From UBA6170 sp034429975 (GTDB lineage Bacteria; Chloroflexota; Anaerolineae; Anaerolineales; Anaerolineaceae), in contig DAOUFM010000092.1 of the NCBI GenBank assembly GCA_034429975.1, positions 14,692 to 78,691 of the forward strand: 64,000 bases of DNA. Direction: 5' to 3'. Positions 8,733 to 17,453 of the stretch are shown piece by piece. A model generated the notes under the pieces. That model did not search any database. It saw only the letters and a list, made by a program, of their open reading frames with translations, and had not been told where the DNA came from. Numbering within the stretch: position 1 is the stretch's first letter; every line of letters begins with the position of its first letter. The position numbers were made by a program, and so were the translations under genes.

Positions 8733-10187
8733 ATGACTTCACAAACAGTCTTCATTTCAGCAGATCATGGGTTGGCAATCGTTTATTTTCTGCAATCCGA
8801 CGTGGTGAAAACCTTATTGTCAAAAGGAGTTCGAATAGTCTTTTTGACCGATGATGCCTTGTTAAAACAGATCGAAGAAAAATTTGGACAGCCTGGAATT
8901 GTTTTTGAAGGTTTACGGCTGAATCAAGCCAAAAAATACAGTGAACAGAAGGACCCTTTAATTCAATATTGGTTGCATCACTTACGCCGGTTTGGAGCCT
9001 CCAAAAAAATTAATACAGCTGCCCTGGATAGCCAAATTCCACAAGTCGAATTTGAGGCAAAAGGGAAAAGAAAACTGATCTTGCCATTTATTCGGTTTAC
9101 TTTATTCCTCATGCGCCATTTTCAAGGAGTTCGAAAATTTGTTTACCGCCAGCAGCTCAAATACTCCCCGGCTATTTATGCAGACTTATTTGCCCAATAC
9201 AAACCAGACCTGGTAGTAGCCAGTTCTCCCGGTTGGCGATTTGATCGTTATCTGCTAAGAGAAGCTGCCCAGCTAGGAATCCCGACGGCGGCAGTGGTAG
9301 TTGGCTGGGATAACCCCAGTAGTTACAGTATTTCTGGCGCCCCGATCGATTGGATCAATTGCTGGTCAGAAATCCAGAAAGAGGAATTGATTGATGGTTC
9401 TGATTGGGTTCCTGGACAGATCCACGTTGGTGGAATTCCTACTTATGATGGCTATTATAAAAAATCCTGGTTGCTATCTAAAGATGAATACTACGCAATT
9501 CATCATCTGAACCCTAATCGAAAATTAATTTCTTACGCCTGCAGTTTTGTTACTTTTTCACCAAATATCGAAAATATTAAGACGTTAGTAGATTTGATTG
9601 AAAATGACCAGTTAATCGAACCAGCTCAATTATTAATTCGCCTGCATCCCAACCATTTCCTGGATGACCCTCATTTTCGGGGAGAACAGGAAGAAATTAG
9701 AAAGTTAACCAGAGAAAACAAATATATTCACATGGTTGAACCGGTTCCTTTGGGTGGCGAATTAGGCTATTATTCCGGAGAAGATATGCCCGAGAAAACA
9801 TCAATGATGGCGTATTCGGATGTTTTTACTACAGTTTATTCAACTATGGTCGTGGAAGCTGCGATTCATAACCAACCCATTGTAAGCATTTGTATCGATG
9901 TGCCGGGTGGTTGGAATGATCCTGACAAATATTCGCTCTCATTAAGGGAGATTGGCGAATGGCCTACGCATTTGCGTTTTCGCACGGCGAATGCTGGTCA
10001 GGTAGCTTTTGATAAGCAAGCAGTGAAAGCAGCGTTGAATAAGGCTCTACAAAACCCCCATTTTCAAGAGGAAAACCGCCTGAAATTTGTTCAGGAAGAA
10101 ATTTCTTTTACGGATGCCAGTTCAGGTAGGCGGGTAGCAGATTATATCTACTCGAAAATTGGGAAACATTTCAATAAGGTAGGTTAA
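8733..10187 (+). CDS. Capsule/CDP-glycerol-transferase-like GT-B protein
   Basis: 484 residues. The C-terminal half carries the IRLHPNHF motif and YSTMVVEAAIHNQPIVSI, the same R-x-H-P plus Ser/Thr-x-Glu layout as the proteins at 3 and 14171. The middle segment PDLVVASSPGWRFDRYLL followed by GWDNPSSYS resembles surface-carbohydrate transferases that use nucleotide-activated sugar acids or glycerol. AGGAG stands at good distance before ATG 8733. Within this locus it is a candidate nonulosonic-acid transferase; that role is an inference. Confidence 0.58.
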   Translation: MTSQTVFISADHGLAIVYFLQSDVVKTLLSKGVRIVFLTDDALLKQIEEKFGQPGIVFEGLRLNQAKKYSEQKDPLIQYWLHHLRRFGASKKINTAALDSQIPQVEFEAKGKRKLILPFIRFTLFLMRHFQGVRKFVYRQQLKYSPAIYADLFAQYKPDLVVASSPGWRFDRYLLREAAQLGIPTAAVVVGWDNPSSYSISGAPIDWINCWSEIQKEELIDGSDWVPGQIHVGGIPTYDGYYKKSWLLSKDEYYAIHHLNPNRKLISYACSFVTFSPNIENIKTLVDLIENDQLIEPAQLLIRLHPNHFLDDPHFRGEQEEIRKLTRENKYIHMVEPVPLGGELGYYSGEDMPEKTSMMAYSDVFTTVYSTMVVEAAIHNQPIVSICIDVPGGWNDPDKYSLSLREIGEWPTHLRFRTANAGQVAFDKQAVKAALNKALQNPHFQEENRLKFVQEEISFTDASSGRRVADYIYSKIGKHFNKVG

Positions 10188-10189
10188 CA

Positions 10190-11182
10190 ATGCGATTTCT
10201 GATTACAGGGTTTGGTTCAATTGGTCGACGACATTTTCGAAATCTCCTTGCTTTAGGAGAGCATGATATTATTCTGTATCGCTCTCAAAAAAGCACTTTG
10301 GATACCGACGAATTAAAAGGCTTTATCGTCGAGACGAATTACGAAAAAGCATTATCCCATAAACCTGATGCTGTTATTATTTCCAACCCAACTGCTCTAC
10401 ATTTGGATGTAGCGATCCCGGCAGCAATACAAGGCTGTCACCTTTTTTTTGAAAAACCAATTTCCGATTCGGAAGATAGAATCCCGGAATTAAAAAAAGC
10501 ACTTCAAATTGGCAAAGGAAAAGCAGTGACCGGGTTTCAATACCGCTTTCACCCAGGGTTACAACAAGTTAAGGACTGGATTGAAGGCGGTGTAATTGGA
10601 AATGTCGTTTCTGCGCGCGCACATTGGGGAGAATATTTGCCCGGCTGGCACCCGTGGGAGGATTATCGCCAGAGTTATAGTGCTCGTAAAGACTTGGGTG
10701 GCGGTGTGATTCTGACCCTTTGCCACCCTATCGATTATTTTCGCTGGATGTTTGGAGAAATTCAGGCAGTTTTTGGTACCTATCGAACCATTCCGGAATT
10801 GAAAATTGATACAGAAGGGGTAGCAGATATTCAACTGGATTTTGATGGCGTCCTGGGTTATGTGCACTTAAATTATATACAAAGGCCTGGAAAACATGTG
10901 ATAGAAATTATTGGAGATTCAGGTACAATAACCTGGGATAATAAAGATGGGATTGCCAAGTGTTATTCTGCATTAAATGATGAAATGCTCGAGTTTATCC
11001 CCCCCTCTGATTTTGAAAGAAACACGCTATTCCTGGCGGAAATGAAAAATTTCATTGACACGATAAATGAAAAAGCAGAACCAATGTGTACCCTGGATGA
11101 TGGTCTTCAAATTCAGAAAATTATCTCCGCAATCTATCAAAGTCAGATAGAAAATCGTCGCATTCAGGTTACTGCGAGTTAA
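10190..11182 (+). CDS. Gfo/Idh/MocA family oxidoreductase
   Basis: 330 residues. The N-terminal Rossmann motif is FLITGFGSIGRRHFRNL, and the catalytic-domain hallmark EKP appears in LFFEKPISDSED. A C-terminal alpha/beta sheet domain with GFQYRFHPGL and GGGVILTLCHPIDYF follows, the latter giving the conserved His. Family members oxidise or reduce a sugar or nucleotide-sugar with NAD(P). It begins 2 bp after the preceding gene and stands ahead of an SDR, a NeuA-HAD fusion and a second NeuB, so it probably prepares the 6-carbon precursor of the second nonulosonate. Confidence 0.8.
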   Translation: MRFLITGFGSIGRRHFRNLLALGEHDIILYRSQKSTLDTDELKGFIVETNYEKALSHKPDAVIISNPTALHLDVAIPAAIQGCHLFFEKPISDSEDRIPELKKALQIGKGKAVTGFQYRFHPGLQQVKDWIEGGVIGNVVSARAHWGEYLPGWHPWEDYRQSYSARKDLGGGVILTLCHPIDYFRWMFGEIQAVFGTYRTIPELKIDTEGVADIQLDFDGVLGYVHLNYIQRPGKHVIEIIGDSGTITWDNKDGIAKCYSALNDEMLEFIPPSDFERNTLFLAEMKNFIDTINEKAEPMCTLDDGLQIQKIISAIYQSQIENRRIQVTAS

Positions 11183-11229
11183 TAAAATTGCTTTAATCAA
11201 GTCTGTGGTCAACCTTAAAGGATAAGAGA

Positions 11230-12051
11230 ATGAGTAATATTTTTGAAAAATTCAGTATGAGAGACAAAGCAGCCATTGTCACTGGGGGGGCAGGGTTATT
11301 AGGACGACAATTTTCCAAAACGCTGGCAGAAGCGGGCGCTGGGGTGGTGGTGGCTGATCTTTTCTTTGAAAAAGCGGAAGAGGTTGCACAAGGATTGCGT
11401 TCCTCTGGTTTACAAGCTATTGCCGTCCAGGTGGATATAACTGATAAAAGCTCCGTTGAAAATATGGTTGCAACAACAGTTCAAGAATTTGGCAGCCTCA
11501 ATGCTATCGTAAATAGTGCGGCAATGGATCCGAAATTTGATAGTGAACATGCCGGTCAGCACAACAATAATTTTGAAGATTATCCGGTGGAAATGTTTCG
11601 CTCTGCCTTGGATGTAAACCTAGTAGGGATGTTTCTTTGTTCTCAGGCAGCAGCTAAAGCCATGTTGCCCCATAACAAAGGCTCCATTATCAATATTTGC
11701 TCAACTTATGGACTGGTTGGACCGGATCAACGTCTATATGAACGCGCAGGTCAACCAAAACAATTTAAACCAGTTTTTTACACTGTATCCAAGGCTGGCG
11801 TTTTGGGCTTTACCAAATATCTGGCGACTTATTATCGTGGCACGCAGATTCGAGTAAACGCCTTAACACCGGGGGGTGTTTACAATAACCATGATGAAAT
11901 TTTCACTGAACGCTATTCAGCCAAAACTGTTTTAGGAAGAATGGCTGATCAGGACGAAATGAATGGCGCCTGCCTATTCCTGGCTTCAGATGCCTCATCT
12001 TACATGACAGGCGCTAATCTGGTGGTAGATGGAGGCTGGACAGCATGGTAG
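11230..12051 (+). CDS. SDR-family oxidoreductase (PtmA-like position)
   Basis: 273 residues, classical short-chain dehydrogenase. It has VTGGAGLLGRQFSK as the cofactor loop, NSAAMDPKFD in place of NNAG, a Ser in ICSTYGLVGPD, and catalytic YTVSK. The C-terminus SYMTGANLVVDGGW is standard. The stop codon overlaps the start of the NeuA-HAD gene (ATGGTAG). SDRs next to a CMP-sugar synthetase and NeuB are known from the ptm/leg flagellin-glycan loci of Campylobacter, where PtmA takes part in legionaminate formation. The parallel here is contextual. Confidence 0.8.
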   Translation: MSNIFEKFSMRDKAAIVTGGAGLLGRQFSKTLAEAGAGVVVADLFFEKAEEVAQGLRSSGLQAIAVQVDITDKSSVENMVATTVQEFGSLNAIVNSAAMDPKFDSEHAGQHNNNFEDYPVEMFRSALDVNLVGMFLCSQAAAKAMLPHNKGSIINICSTYGLVGPDQRLYERAGQPKQFKPVFYTVSKAGVLGFTKYLATYYRGTQIRVNALTPGGVYNNHDEIFTERYSAKTVLGRMADQDEMNGACLFLASDASSYMTGANLVVDGGWTAW

Positions 12052-13274
12052 CCAAACCTGAAATTTTGGCAGTTATCCCGGCTAGAGGAGGTTCCAAAGG
12101 AATCCCACGCAAGAACATTAAGAACTTTGCTGGGTACCCATTAATCGCTTATAGTATTCAGGCTGGATTGAATTCAAGATTTGTCACACGGACGGTTGTT
12201 TCCACAGACGATTTAGAAATTGCTGAAATAGCCAGACAATATGGAGCTGAAATTCCTTTCCTGCGTCCGGCAGAATTAGCCCAGGATAAAACTCTGGACT
12301 TTCCAGTATTTGAGCATTTGCTTAAAACACTAAAAGTAAAAGAAGGCTATGAACCTGATTTTGTTATCCAGTTAAGGCCAACTTCTCCCATCCGCCCTTT
12401 ATCATTGGTGGATGATGCAGTTGAACTCATAATGAGTGACCCTGAAATTGATTCGGTCAGAGGTGTGGTGCCTTCCGGGCAAAACCCCTTTAAAATGTGG
12501 AAAGTTGACCCAAAAAGTGGTTTTATGTCAGGCCTTTTAACGGTTGACGGAATTGATGAACCTTATAATTCTGCCCGCCAGGCTTTACCGGACACATACT
12601 GGCAAACCGGTCATATTGATGTCATTCGAACCCAGGTGATCACACATCAAAAATCATTGTCTGGAAGGAAGATAAAACCAATCTTCATTAACCCAGACTA
12701 TACCGTCGATATTGACAAACCTTCGGATTGGCAAAAAGCTGAATGGCTGGTCTGGTATGGGGGATTGGAAATGGTTGTGCCTGGAAATCTACGACGACCC
12801 TTACCACAAAAAGTGGATCTGATCGTATTTGATTTTGATGGTGTTATGACCGATGATAAAGTTTATGTTAATCAGGAAGGTATCGAGATGGTGGCTGCCA
12901 ATCGGCGAGATGGGATGGGGGTTACCCAATTGCATAAGCTGGGAGTCAAAATGATTGTCCTCTCTTCTGAAACCAATCCAGTGGTCAAAGCGCGCTGTAA
13001 AAAATTGAATTTACCGGTAATTCAGGGGGTGGAAGAAAAAGCATCTGTGCTTAAGAATTATCTGAATGAAAACCAAATTAATCCTAAACATGTTATTTAT
13101 TTAGGGAATGATATTAATGATCTGCCATGTTTCCCTTTGGTTGGTTGTGCCTTAGCAGTAGCGGACGCACACCCGGCTGCTTTACGGCAGGCAGACATTG
13201 TTTTACAGCAAAAAGGTGGGCAGGGGGCTGTTCGTGAAATTTGTGACTTGCTGATACAATCCAGCAGAAATTAA
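12045..13274 (+). CDS. Fusion of acylneuraminate cytidylyltransferase and KdsC-like HAD phosphatase
   Basis: 409 residues in two domains. Residues 1 to about 235 are a NeuA-type CMP-sugar synthetase with the CTP-binding AVIPARGGSKGIPRKN and IQLRPTSPIRP. Residues 255-405 are a C0-type HAD phosphatase of the KdsC/KDN-9-P phosphatase group: the nucleophile motif VFDFDGVMTDD (Asp263, Asp265), Ser/Thr motif VLSSET, Lys332 in EEKAS, and GNDINDLP (354-361). All catalytic HAD residues are present, unlike the degenerate tail of animal CMAS enzymes. This suggests that one polypeptide dephosphorylates a 9-phosphate and activates the free acid with CTP. The partner synthase follows at 13293. Confidence 0.88.
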   Translation: MVAKPEILAVIPARGGSKGIPRKNIKNFAGYPLIAYSIQAGLNSRFVTRTVVSTDDLEIAEIARQYGAEIPFLRPAELAQDKTLDFPVFEHLLKTLKVKEGYEPDFVIQLRPTSPIRPLSLVDDAVELIMSDPEIDSVRGVVPSGQNPFKMWKVDPKSGFMSGLLTVDGIDEPYNSARQALPDTYWQTGHIDVIRTQVITHQKSLSGRKIKPIFINPDYTVDIDKPSDWQKAEWLVWYGGLEMVVPGNLRRPLPQKVDLIVFDFDGVMTDDKVYVNQEGIEMVAANRRDGMGVTQLHKLGVKMIVLSSETNPVVKARCKKLNLPVIQGVEEKASVLKNYLNENQINPKHVIYLGNDINDLPCFPLVGCALAVADAHPAALRQADIVLQQKGGQGAVREICDLLIQSSRN

Positions 13275-13292
13275 TCCGTTAGAGGAGTGATA

Positions 13293-14171
13293 ATGGCAAA
13301 GGTAATTGATATTGAAAATAAAAAAGTTGGTGAAGATCAACCAGTTTATATCGTCGGAGAAATTGGCATTAACCACAATGGAGATCTAAATATCGCTAAA
13401 AAGCTGGTAAAAGAAGCTTTTCTGGCTGGGATGGATGCCGTAAAATTTCAGAAAAGGACACCCGAAATCTGTGTGCCAAAAGAACAACAATCTCAAATGC
13501 GCGATACTCCCTGGGGCTATATCAGCTATCTGGATTATCGCTACAAGGTCGAGTTTGGTGTGGATGAATATCGAGAAATTGACAAACTGTGTAAAGAATT
13601 GGGTATCACCTGGTTTGTCTCTGTCTGGGACGAATTGTCCGTAGATTTTATGGAACAATTTTCGCCTGCATGCTACAAAGTTCCATCCGCTTCCATGACT
13701 GATCTGCCCCTTTTGAAGAAACTTCGATCCACTGGTAGGCCATTAATCTTATCAACTGGTATGTCCACCATGAATCAAATTCGAACTGCAATAAATGAAA
13801 TTGGGAATGAGAATTTGGTGATTACCCATACCACCAGCGCCTATCCCTGTCCTCCGGATGAACTAAACTTAAAAATGATTGAAACTTTAAAAAAAGAATT
13901 TGAATGCCCAATTGGCTATTCCGGTCATGAAGTTGGTTTGGTACCATCTGCAGTTGCGGTTGCATTAGGTGCCTGTCTGGTTGAACGCCATATCACGCTC
14001 GATAGAGCCATGTGGGGCTCAGACCAGGCTGCCTCGGTTGAGCCGCAAGGAATGGAAAAACTGGTTAAATATATTCGTGTAACTGAACAAGCGTTAGGAG
14101 ACGGCGTTAAAAAAGTTTACGATAGCGAAAAATCATCTTTACAGAAATTGCGCCGGGTTACTTCTTTCTAA
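13293..14171 (+). CDS. NeuB-family synthase without SAF domain
   Basis: 292 residues. The TIM-barrel core is complete: YIVGEIGINHNGDLNIAKK, VKFQKRTPE, YKVPSASMTD, ILSTGMSTM, HTTSAYPCP and IGYSGHEVG. The sequence stops where the SAF/antifreeze domain would begin, about 50 residues shorter than typical NeuB/LegI/PseI. ATG 13293 is preceded by AGAGGAG at 5-nt spacing, so I prefer it to GTG 13287. The gene directly follows the NeuA-phosphatase fusion. This points to a phosphorylated route, with a hexose-6-phosphate plus PEP giving a 9-phosphate acid. The precise sugar (Neu5Ac-, KDN- or Leg-like) cannot be told. Confidence 0.83.
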   Translation: MAKVIDIENKKVGEDQPVYIVGEIGINHNGDLNIAKKLVKEAFLAGMDAVKFQKRTPEICVPKEQQSQMRDTPWGYISYLDYRYKVEFGVDEYREIDKLCKELGITWFVSVWDELSVDFMEQFSPACYKVPSASMTDLPLLKKLRSTGRPLILSTGMSTMNQIRTAINEIGNENLVITHTTSAYPCPPDELNLKMIETLKKEFECPIGYSGHEVGLVPSAVAVALGACLVERHITLDRAMWGSDQAASVEPQGMEKLVKYIRVTEQALGDGVKKVYDSEKSSLQKLRRVTSF

Positions 14172-15778
14172 TGTTTGGCAAGTTGCAGAAAATTAACGCT
14201 GGAGTTCGTCAGCGCTGGATCCATTATGGGAATGATCAGCGCATCGCAAAATTAGCCAGCGAGGTTGAAAAAAATTCAAAAAAAACCAATCAGGCACCTG
14301 TTATCATGATGGGTGTCTCAACACGTATTCAGGGTATGAGTCTGAATGCAGGCTTTGCTTTGTTGGTCAAATGGTGTCTGGAGTTGCAGGGGGTTCCGGT
14401 AATTCAATTTGTATGTGATGCTGGCATGAATCATTGTATGCTCGGCAGTATCCTGAACAATCCATTAGACCCACCCCCATGCCAGATTTGTATTCGACAA
14501 TCTAAAAAGCTCTACCCACATTCAAAAATCGCCTGGTTTTCCAATCAATCCTTGACTTCTTTGGAGCAAGACTTATCAGAGCTTTCAATCCAGCAGTTAT
14601 CGGATTTTTGTTATAACGATATCCCTCTTGGCGCTTTTGTTCTCCCGTCTATTCGCTGGGTTCTGCGTTGTTTCCATTTGCCTGAAACTGAGGAGACAAA
14701 AATCCTATTCAAAGATTATATTTTGGCGGCTGAAAGTATTGCCCGTCAATTTGAAGAACTGATTCAACGCGAGAAACCACAAAAGCTGATCGTTTTTAAT
14801 GGCATGACATTTCCGGAAGCAACTGCCCGCTGGATCGCAAAGAAGCATAATATTCCAGTGGTCACTCATGAAGTTGGATTACAACCGTTTTCAGCTTATT
14901 TTACCTATGGTCATGCTACTGCCTATCCGATTACGATTGACGATAATTTCTCATTAACTGCTGAGCAAAATAAATCACTGGATCATTATTTAGAGCAACG
15001 GTTTCAGGGAAATTTCACCATGGCAGGGGTTCGCTTTTGGCCTACCATGCGCACATTGAGTGATTCTTTTCAAAAATTGTCTGCACAGTTTACCCAAATT
15101 GTGCCAATTTTTACAAATGTGATCTTTGATACCAGCCAATCACACGCCAATGTTATTTTCGAGCATATGTTTGATTGGTTAGATCAGGTTTTGACCATTA
15201 TACAGAAACATCCCGAGACTCTTTTCATTATTCGGGCTCATCCGGATGAAGCCCGCCCAGGGAAAGCAAGCCGTGAAAGTGTGGCACATTGGGCAAAATT
15301 AAATCGAGTCGATACGCTTGAAAACGTGGTGTTTGTCGATGCGACCGAGTATTTTAGCTCTTACGAATTAATTCAAAAATCTAAATTAGTAATGATATAT
15401 AATTCGACCATTGGATTGGAAGCTACTTTGTTGGGGGTTCCAGTATTATGTGCTGGTAAATCCAGGTTTACGCAAATTGACACAGTGTATTTTCCTCCTG
15501 ACCGCGAAGAATATCTGCAAACCTTCGAACAATTTCTTCATGCGAAAAAAATCAATTTACCGCAAAAATTTATTGAAAATACCCGAAAATTTCTTTATAC
15601 CCAGTTATATCGTGTATCGCTCTCATTTGCAGATTATTTAGAAGAGGATCAGGTTTGGAAAGGTTATGTTCAGTTAAAGGATTTTGGCTGGCAAGATCTT
15701 TTACCTGAAAATTCAAAACTGATGAAAATTATTACAGATGCAATTTTGTATGATGCCCCTTTTGAGTTGGATATATGA
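14171..15778 (+). CDS. Capsule polysaccharide synthesis-like GT-B protein
   Basis: 535 residues, largest of the three R-x-H-P proteins in the locus. It has LIVFNGMTFPEATARWIAKK in the N-terminal domain, a VTHEVGLQPFSAYFTYG segment, then IIRAHPDEARPGKASRESV and YNSTIGLEATLLGVPVLCAG. This is the layout of surface-carbohydrate GT-B proteins. A cluster of four cysteines around residues 82-107 may bind a metal. The start overlaps the NeuB stop (TAATG) and the end overlaps the next GT2 (ATGA). Probably a transferase for the activated acid, by inference. Confidence 0.55.
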   Translation: MFGKLQKINAGVRQRWIHYGNDQRIAKLASEVEKNSKKTNQAPVIMMGVSTRIQGMSLNAGFALLVKWCLELQGVPVIQFVCDAGMNHCMLGSILNNPLDPPPCQICIRQSKKLYPHSKIAWFSNQSLTSLEQDLSELSIQQLSDFCYNDIPLGAFVLPSIRWVLRCFHLPETEETKILFKDYILAAESIARQFEELIQREKPQKLIVFNGMTFPEATARWIAKKHNIPVVTHEVGLQPFSAYFTYGHATAYPITIDDNFSLTAEQNKSLDHYLEQRFQGNFTMAGVRFWPTMRTLSDSFQKLSAQFTQIVPIFTNVIFDTSQSHANVIFEHMFDWLDQVLTIIQKHPETLFIIRAHPDEARPGKASRESVAHWAKLNRVDTLENVVFVDATEYFSSYELIQKSKLVMIYNSTIGLEATLLGVPVLCAGKSRFTQIDTVYFPPDREEYLQTFEQFLHAKKINLPQKFIENTRKFLYTQLYRVSLSFADYLEEDQVWKGYVQLKDFGWQDLLPENSKLMKIITDAILYDAPFELDI

Positions 15779-16737
15779 GCCCCGTTTGTTCGATCATTAT
15801 TCGCGCTTTTAATGAAGAAAAACACATTGCCAGATTACTGGATGGAATTCGGCATCAATCCGTTCAGGATGTCCAAATTATCCTGGTGGATTCAGGTTCT
15901 GCGGATCGAACCGTAACAATTGCAAAAGAATATAGTGTGGAAATAGTCAACATTCAACCGCAGGAGTTCACCTTTGGGCGCTCTCTTAATTTTGGTATTG
16001 CCCATGCCAACGCTGATCTCGTTGTTTTTGCCAGTGCACATGTTTATCCGGTTTATCCTGATTGGCTGGAGAGATTATTGGAACCATTTTCGGATGAAAG
16101 AGTGGCACTTTCTTACGGAAAACAAAGAGGGATGGAGACGACCCAGTTTTCCGAGCATCAGATTTTCAAGCACTGGTTTCCGGATTTTTCAACGTTTAAT
16201 CAGGATTATCCTTTTTGTAATAATGCCAATGCTGCCATTCGAAAAAAATTGTGGGAACAAAATGCTTACAATGAGACATTACCCGGTTTGGAAGATTTGG
16301 CCTGGGCCAGATGGGCGCATGAACAAGGTTATAAAATAGCCTACGTTGCTGAAGCTGAGATCATTCATGTTCACAATGAATCCTGGCGCGGAATCTCCAA
16401 TCGGTATCGGCGGGAAGGGATGGCTTTTAAAATGATCTATCCACAGGAACAATTTACATTCTTGGATTTAATGAAGGCCTTCTTTACGAACGTCAAAAAT
16501 GATCTGGATGTTGCCAAAAAAGAAAAAAAGACAAAGCAAGTTTGGAAGAGTATTATTGGTTTTCGATGGAATCAGTTCTATGGAACTTATTTGGGTTATC
16601 ACCAATCCGGACCATTAACCTGGCAACTGAAACAAACATTTTATTACCCCCGCGATGGGCAGGATATTACCAAAAAAGATCGAGAAGTCAGACCCATTCA
16701 TTATAAGGATCGGGTAGAAAAGGATGAGAATAAATGA
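15775..16737 (+). CDS. Glycosyltransferase family 2
   Basis: 320 residues with a typical GT2 N-terminus: CSIIIRAFNEEKHIARLL, ILVDSGSADRT, and a metal-binding region with LVVFASAHVYPVYPDWL in place of a strict DxD. Later GLEDLAWARWAHEQGYKIAY is the ED-x-D-type catalytic base region. Both ends overlap neighbours by 4 bp (ATGA), so it belongs to the same transcript. The final 40 residues are highly charged. Donor and acceptor are unknown. Confidence 0.78.
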   Translation: MSPVCSIIIRAFNEEKHIARLLDGIRHQSVQDVQIILVDSGSADRTVTIAKEYSVEIVNIQPQEFTFGRSLNFGIAHANADLVVFASAHVYPVYPDWLERLLEPFSDERVALSYGKQRGMETTQFSEHQIFKHWFPDFSTFNQDYPFCNNANAAIRKKLWEQNAYNETLPGLEDLAWARWAHEQGYKIAYVAEAEIIHVHNESWRGISNRYRREGMAFKMIYPQEQFTFLDLMKAFFTNVKNDLDVAKKEKKTKQVWKSIIGFRWNQFYGTYLGYHQSGPLTWQLKQTFYYPRDGQDITKKDREVRPIHYKDRVEKDENK

Positions 16738-17423
16738 ATCAAAAATTAAAAATTGCTGCACTGGTTCCTATGCGTCATAACTCAATAAGGGTTGCAGAAA
16801 AAAATTATCGAATGATTTCTGGTAAACCTCTGTATCACTATATAATTTCCAGCCTCCTTTCTGTTAAAGAAATAGATCATATTGTGGTGGATACAGATAG
16901 TCCGGTGATTGTTGAGGGACTTGTAACTTACTTCCCATCTGTAACGATCATCGATCGCCCCGAACGTTTACGGACCGACACTGTTCCGATGAATGAAATT
17001 TTGCTTCATGATACAGAAACCATAAACGCCGATTTATATCTTCAAACACACAGTACCAATCCGCTAGTTAAACCAGCGACTTTTTCAAGAGCGATTAACC
17101 AGTTATTGGAAAACATGCCTGCGTATGACTCTTTATTCTCTGTAACCAAGCAGCAAACTCGGTTTTGGGATCAACTAACCCGACCGGTGAATCATAATCC
17201 CTCCATTTTACTGCGGACACAGGATTTACCCCCAATTTTCGAAGAGAATTCCTGCATTTATATTTTTCAACGAAAAACTCTGGTTGAGCATAGAAATAGA
17301 TTGGGAGAGAGACCCTTAATGTTCGAAATGGATCGGGCAGAATCTTTTGATATTGACGAAGAATTTGATTTTCTACTGGCTGATTTAATGCTTTCGCATC
17401 AGTCAAAAAATGATTTGGTATAA
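16734..17423 (+). CDS. NeuA-like acylneuraminate cytidylyltransferase (stand-alone)
   Basis: 229 residues, the normal single-domain length. The N-terminus AALVPMRHNSIRVAEKNYRM is a variant of the A-R-x-G-S-K-x-x-x-K-N CTP loop in which the Gly-Ser-Lys part is replaced. LQTHSTNPLVKPATF and ENSCIYIFQRKTL follow the NeuA pattern. This is the third nucleotidyltransferase of the locus, after the SpsF-like and NeuA-HAD proteins. With the dehydrogenase at 17454 and SDR at 18438 it may form a separate activated-sugar module. Substrate unknown. Confidence 0.72.
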   Translation: MNQKLKIAALVPMRHNSIRVAEKNYRMISGKPLYHYIISSLLSVKEIDHIVVDTDSPVIVEGLVTYFPSVTIIDRPERLRTDTVPMNEILLHDTETINADLYLQTHSTNPLVKPATFSRAINQLLENMPAYDSLFSVTKQQTRFWDQLTRPVNHNPSILLRTQDLPPIFEENSCIYIFQRKTLVEHRNRLGERPLMFEMDRAESFDIDEEFDFLLADLMLSHQSKNDLV

Positions 17424-17453
17424 TCCAATACGATTTCATTCAGCAGGAGCTTT

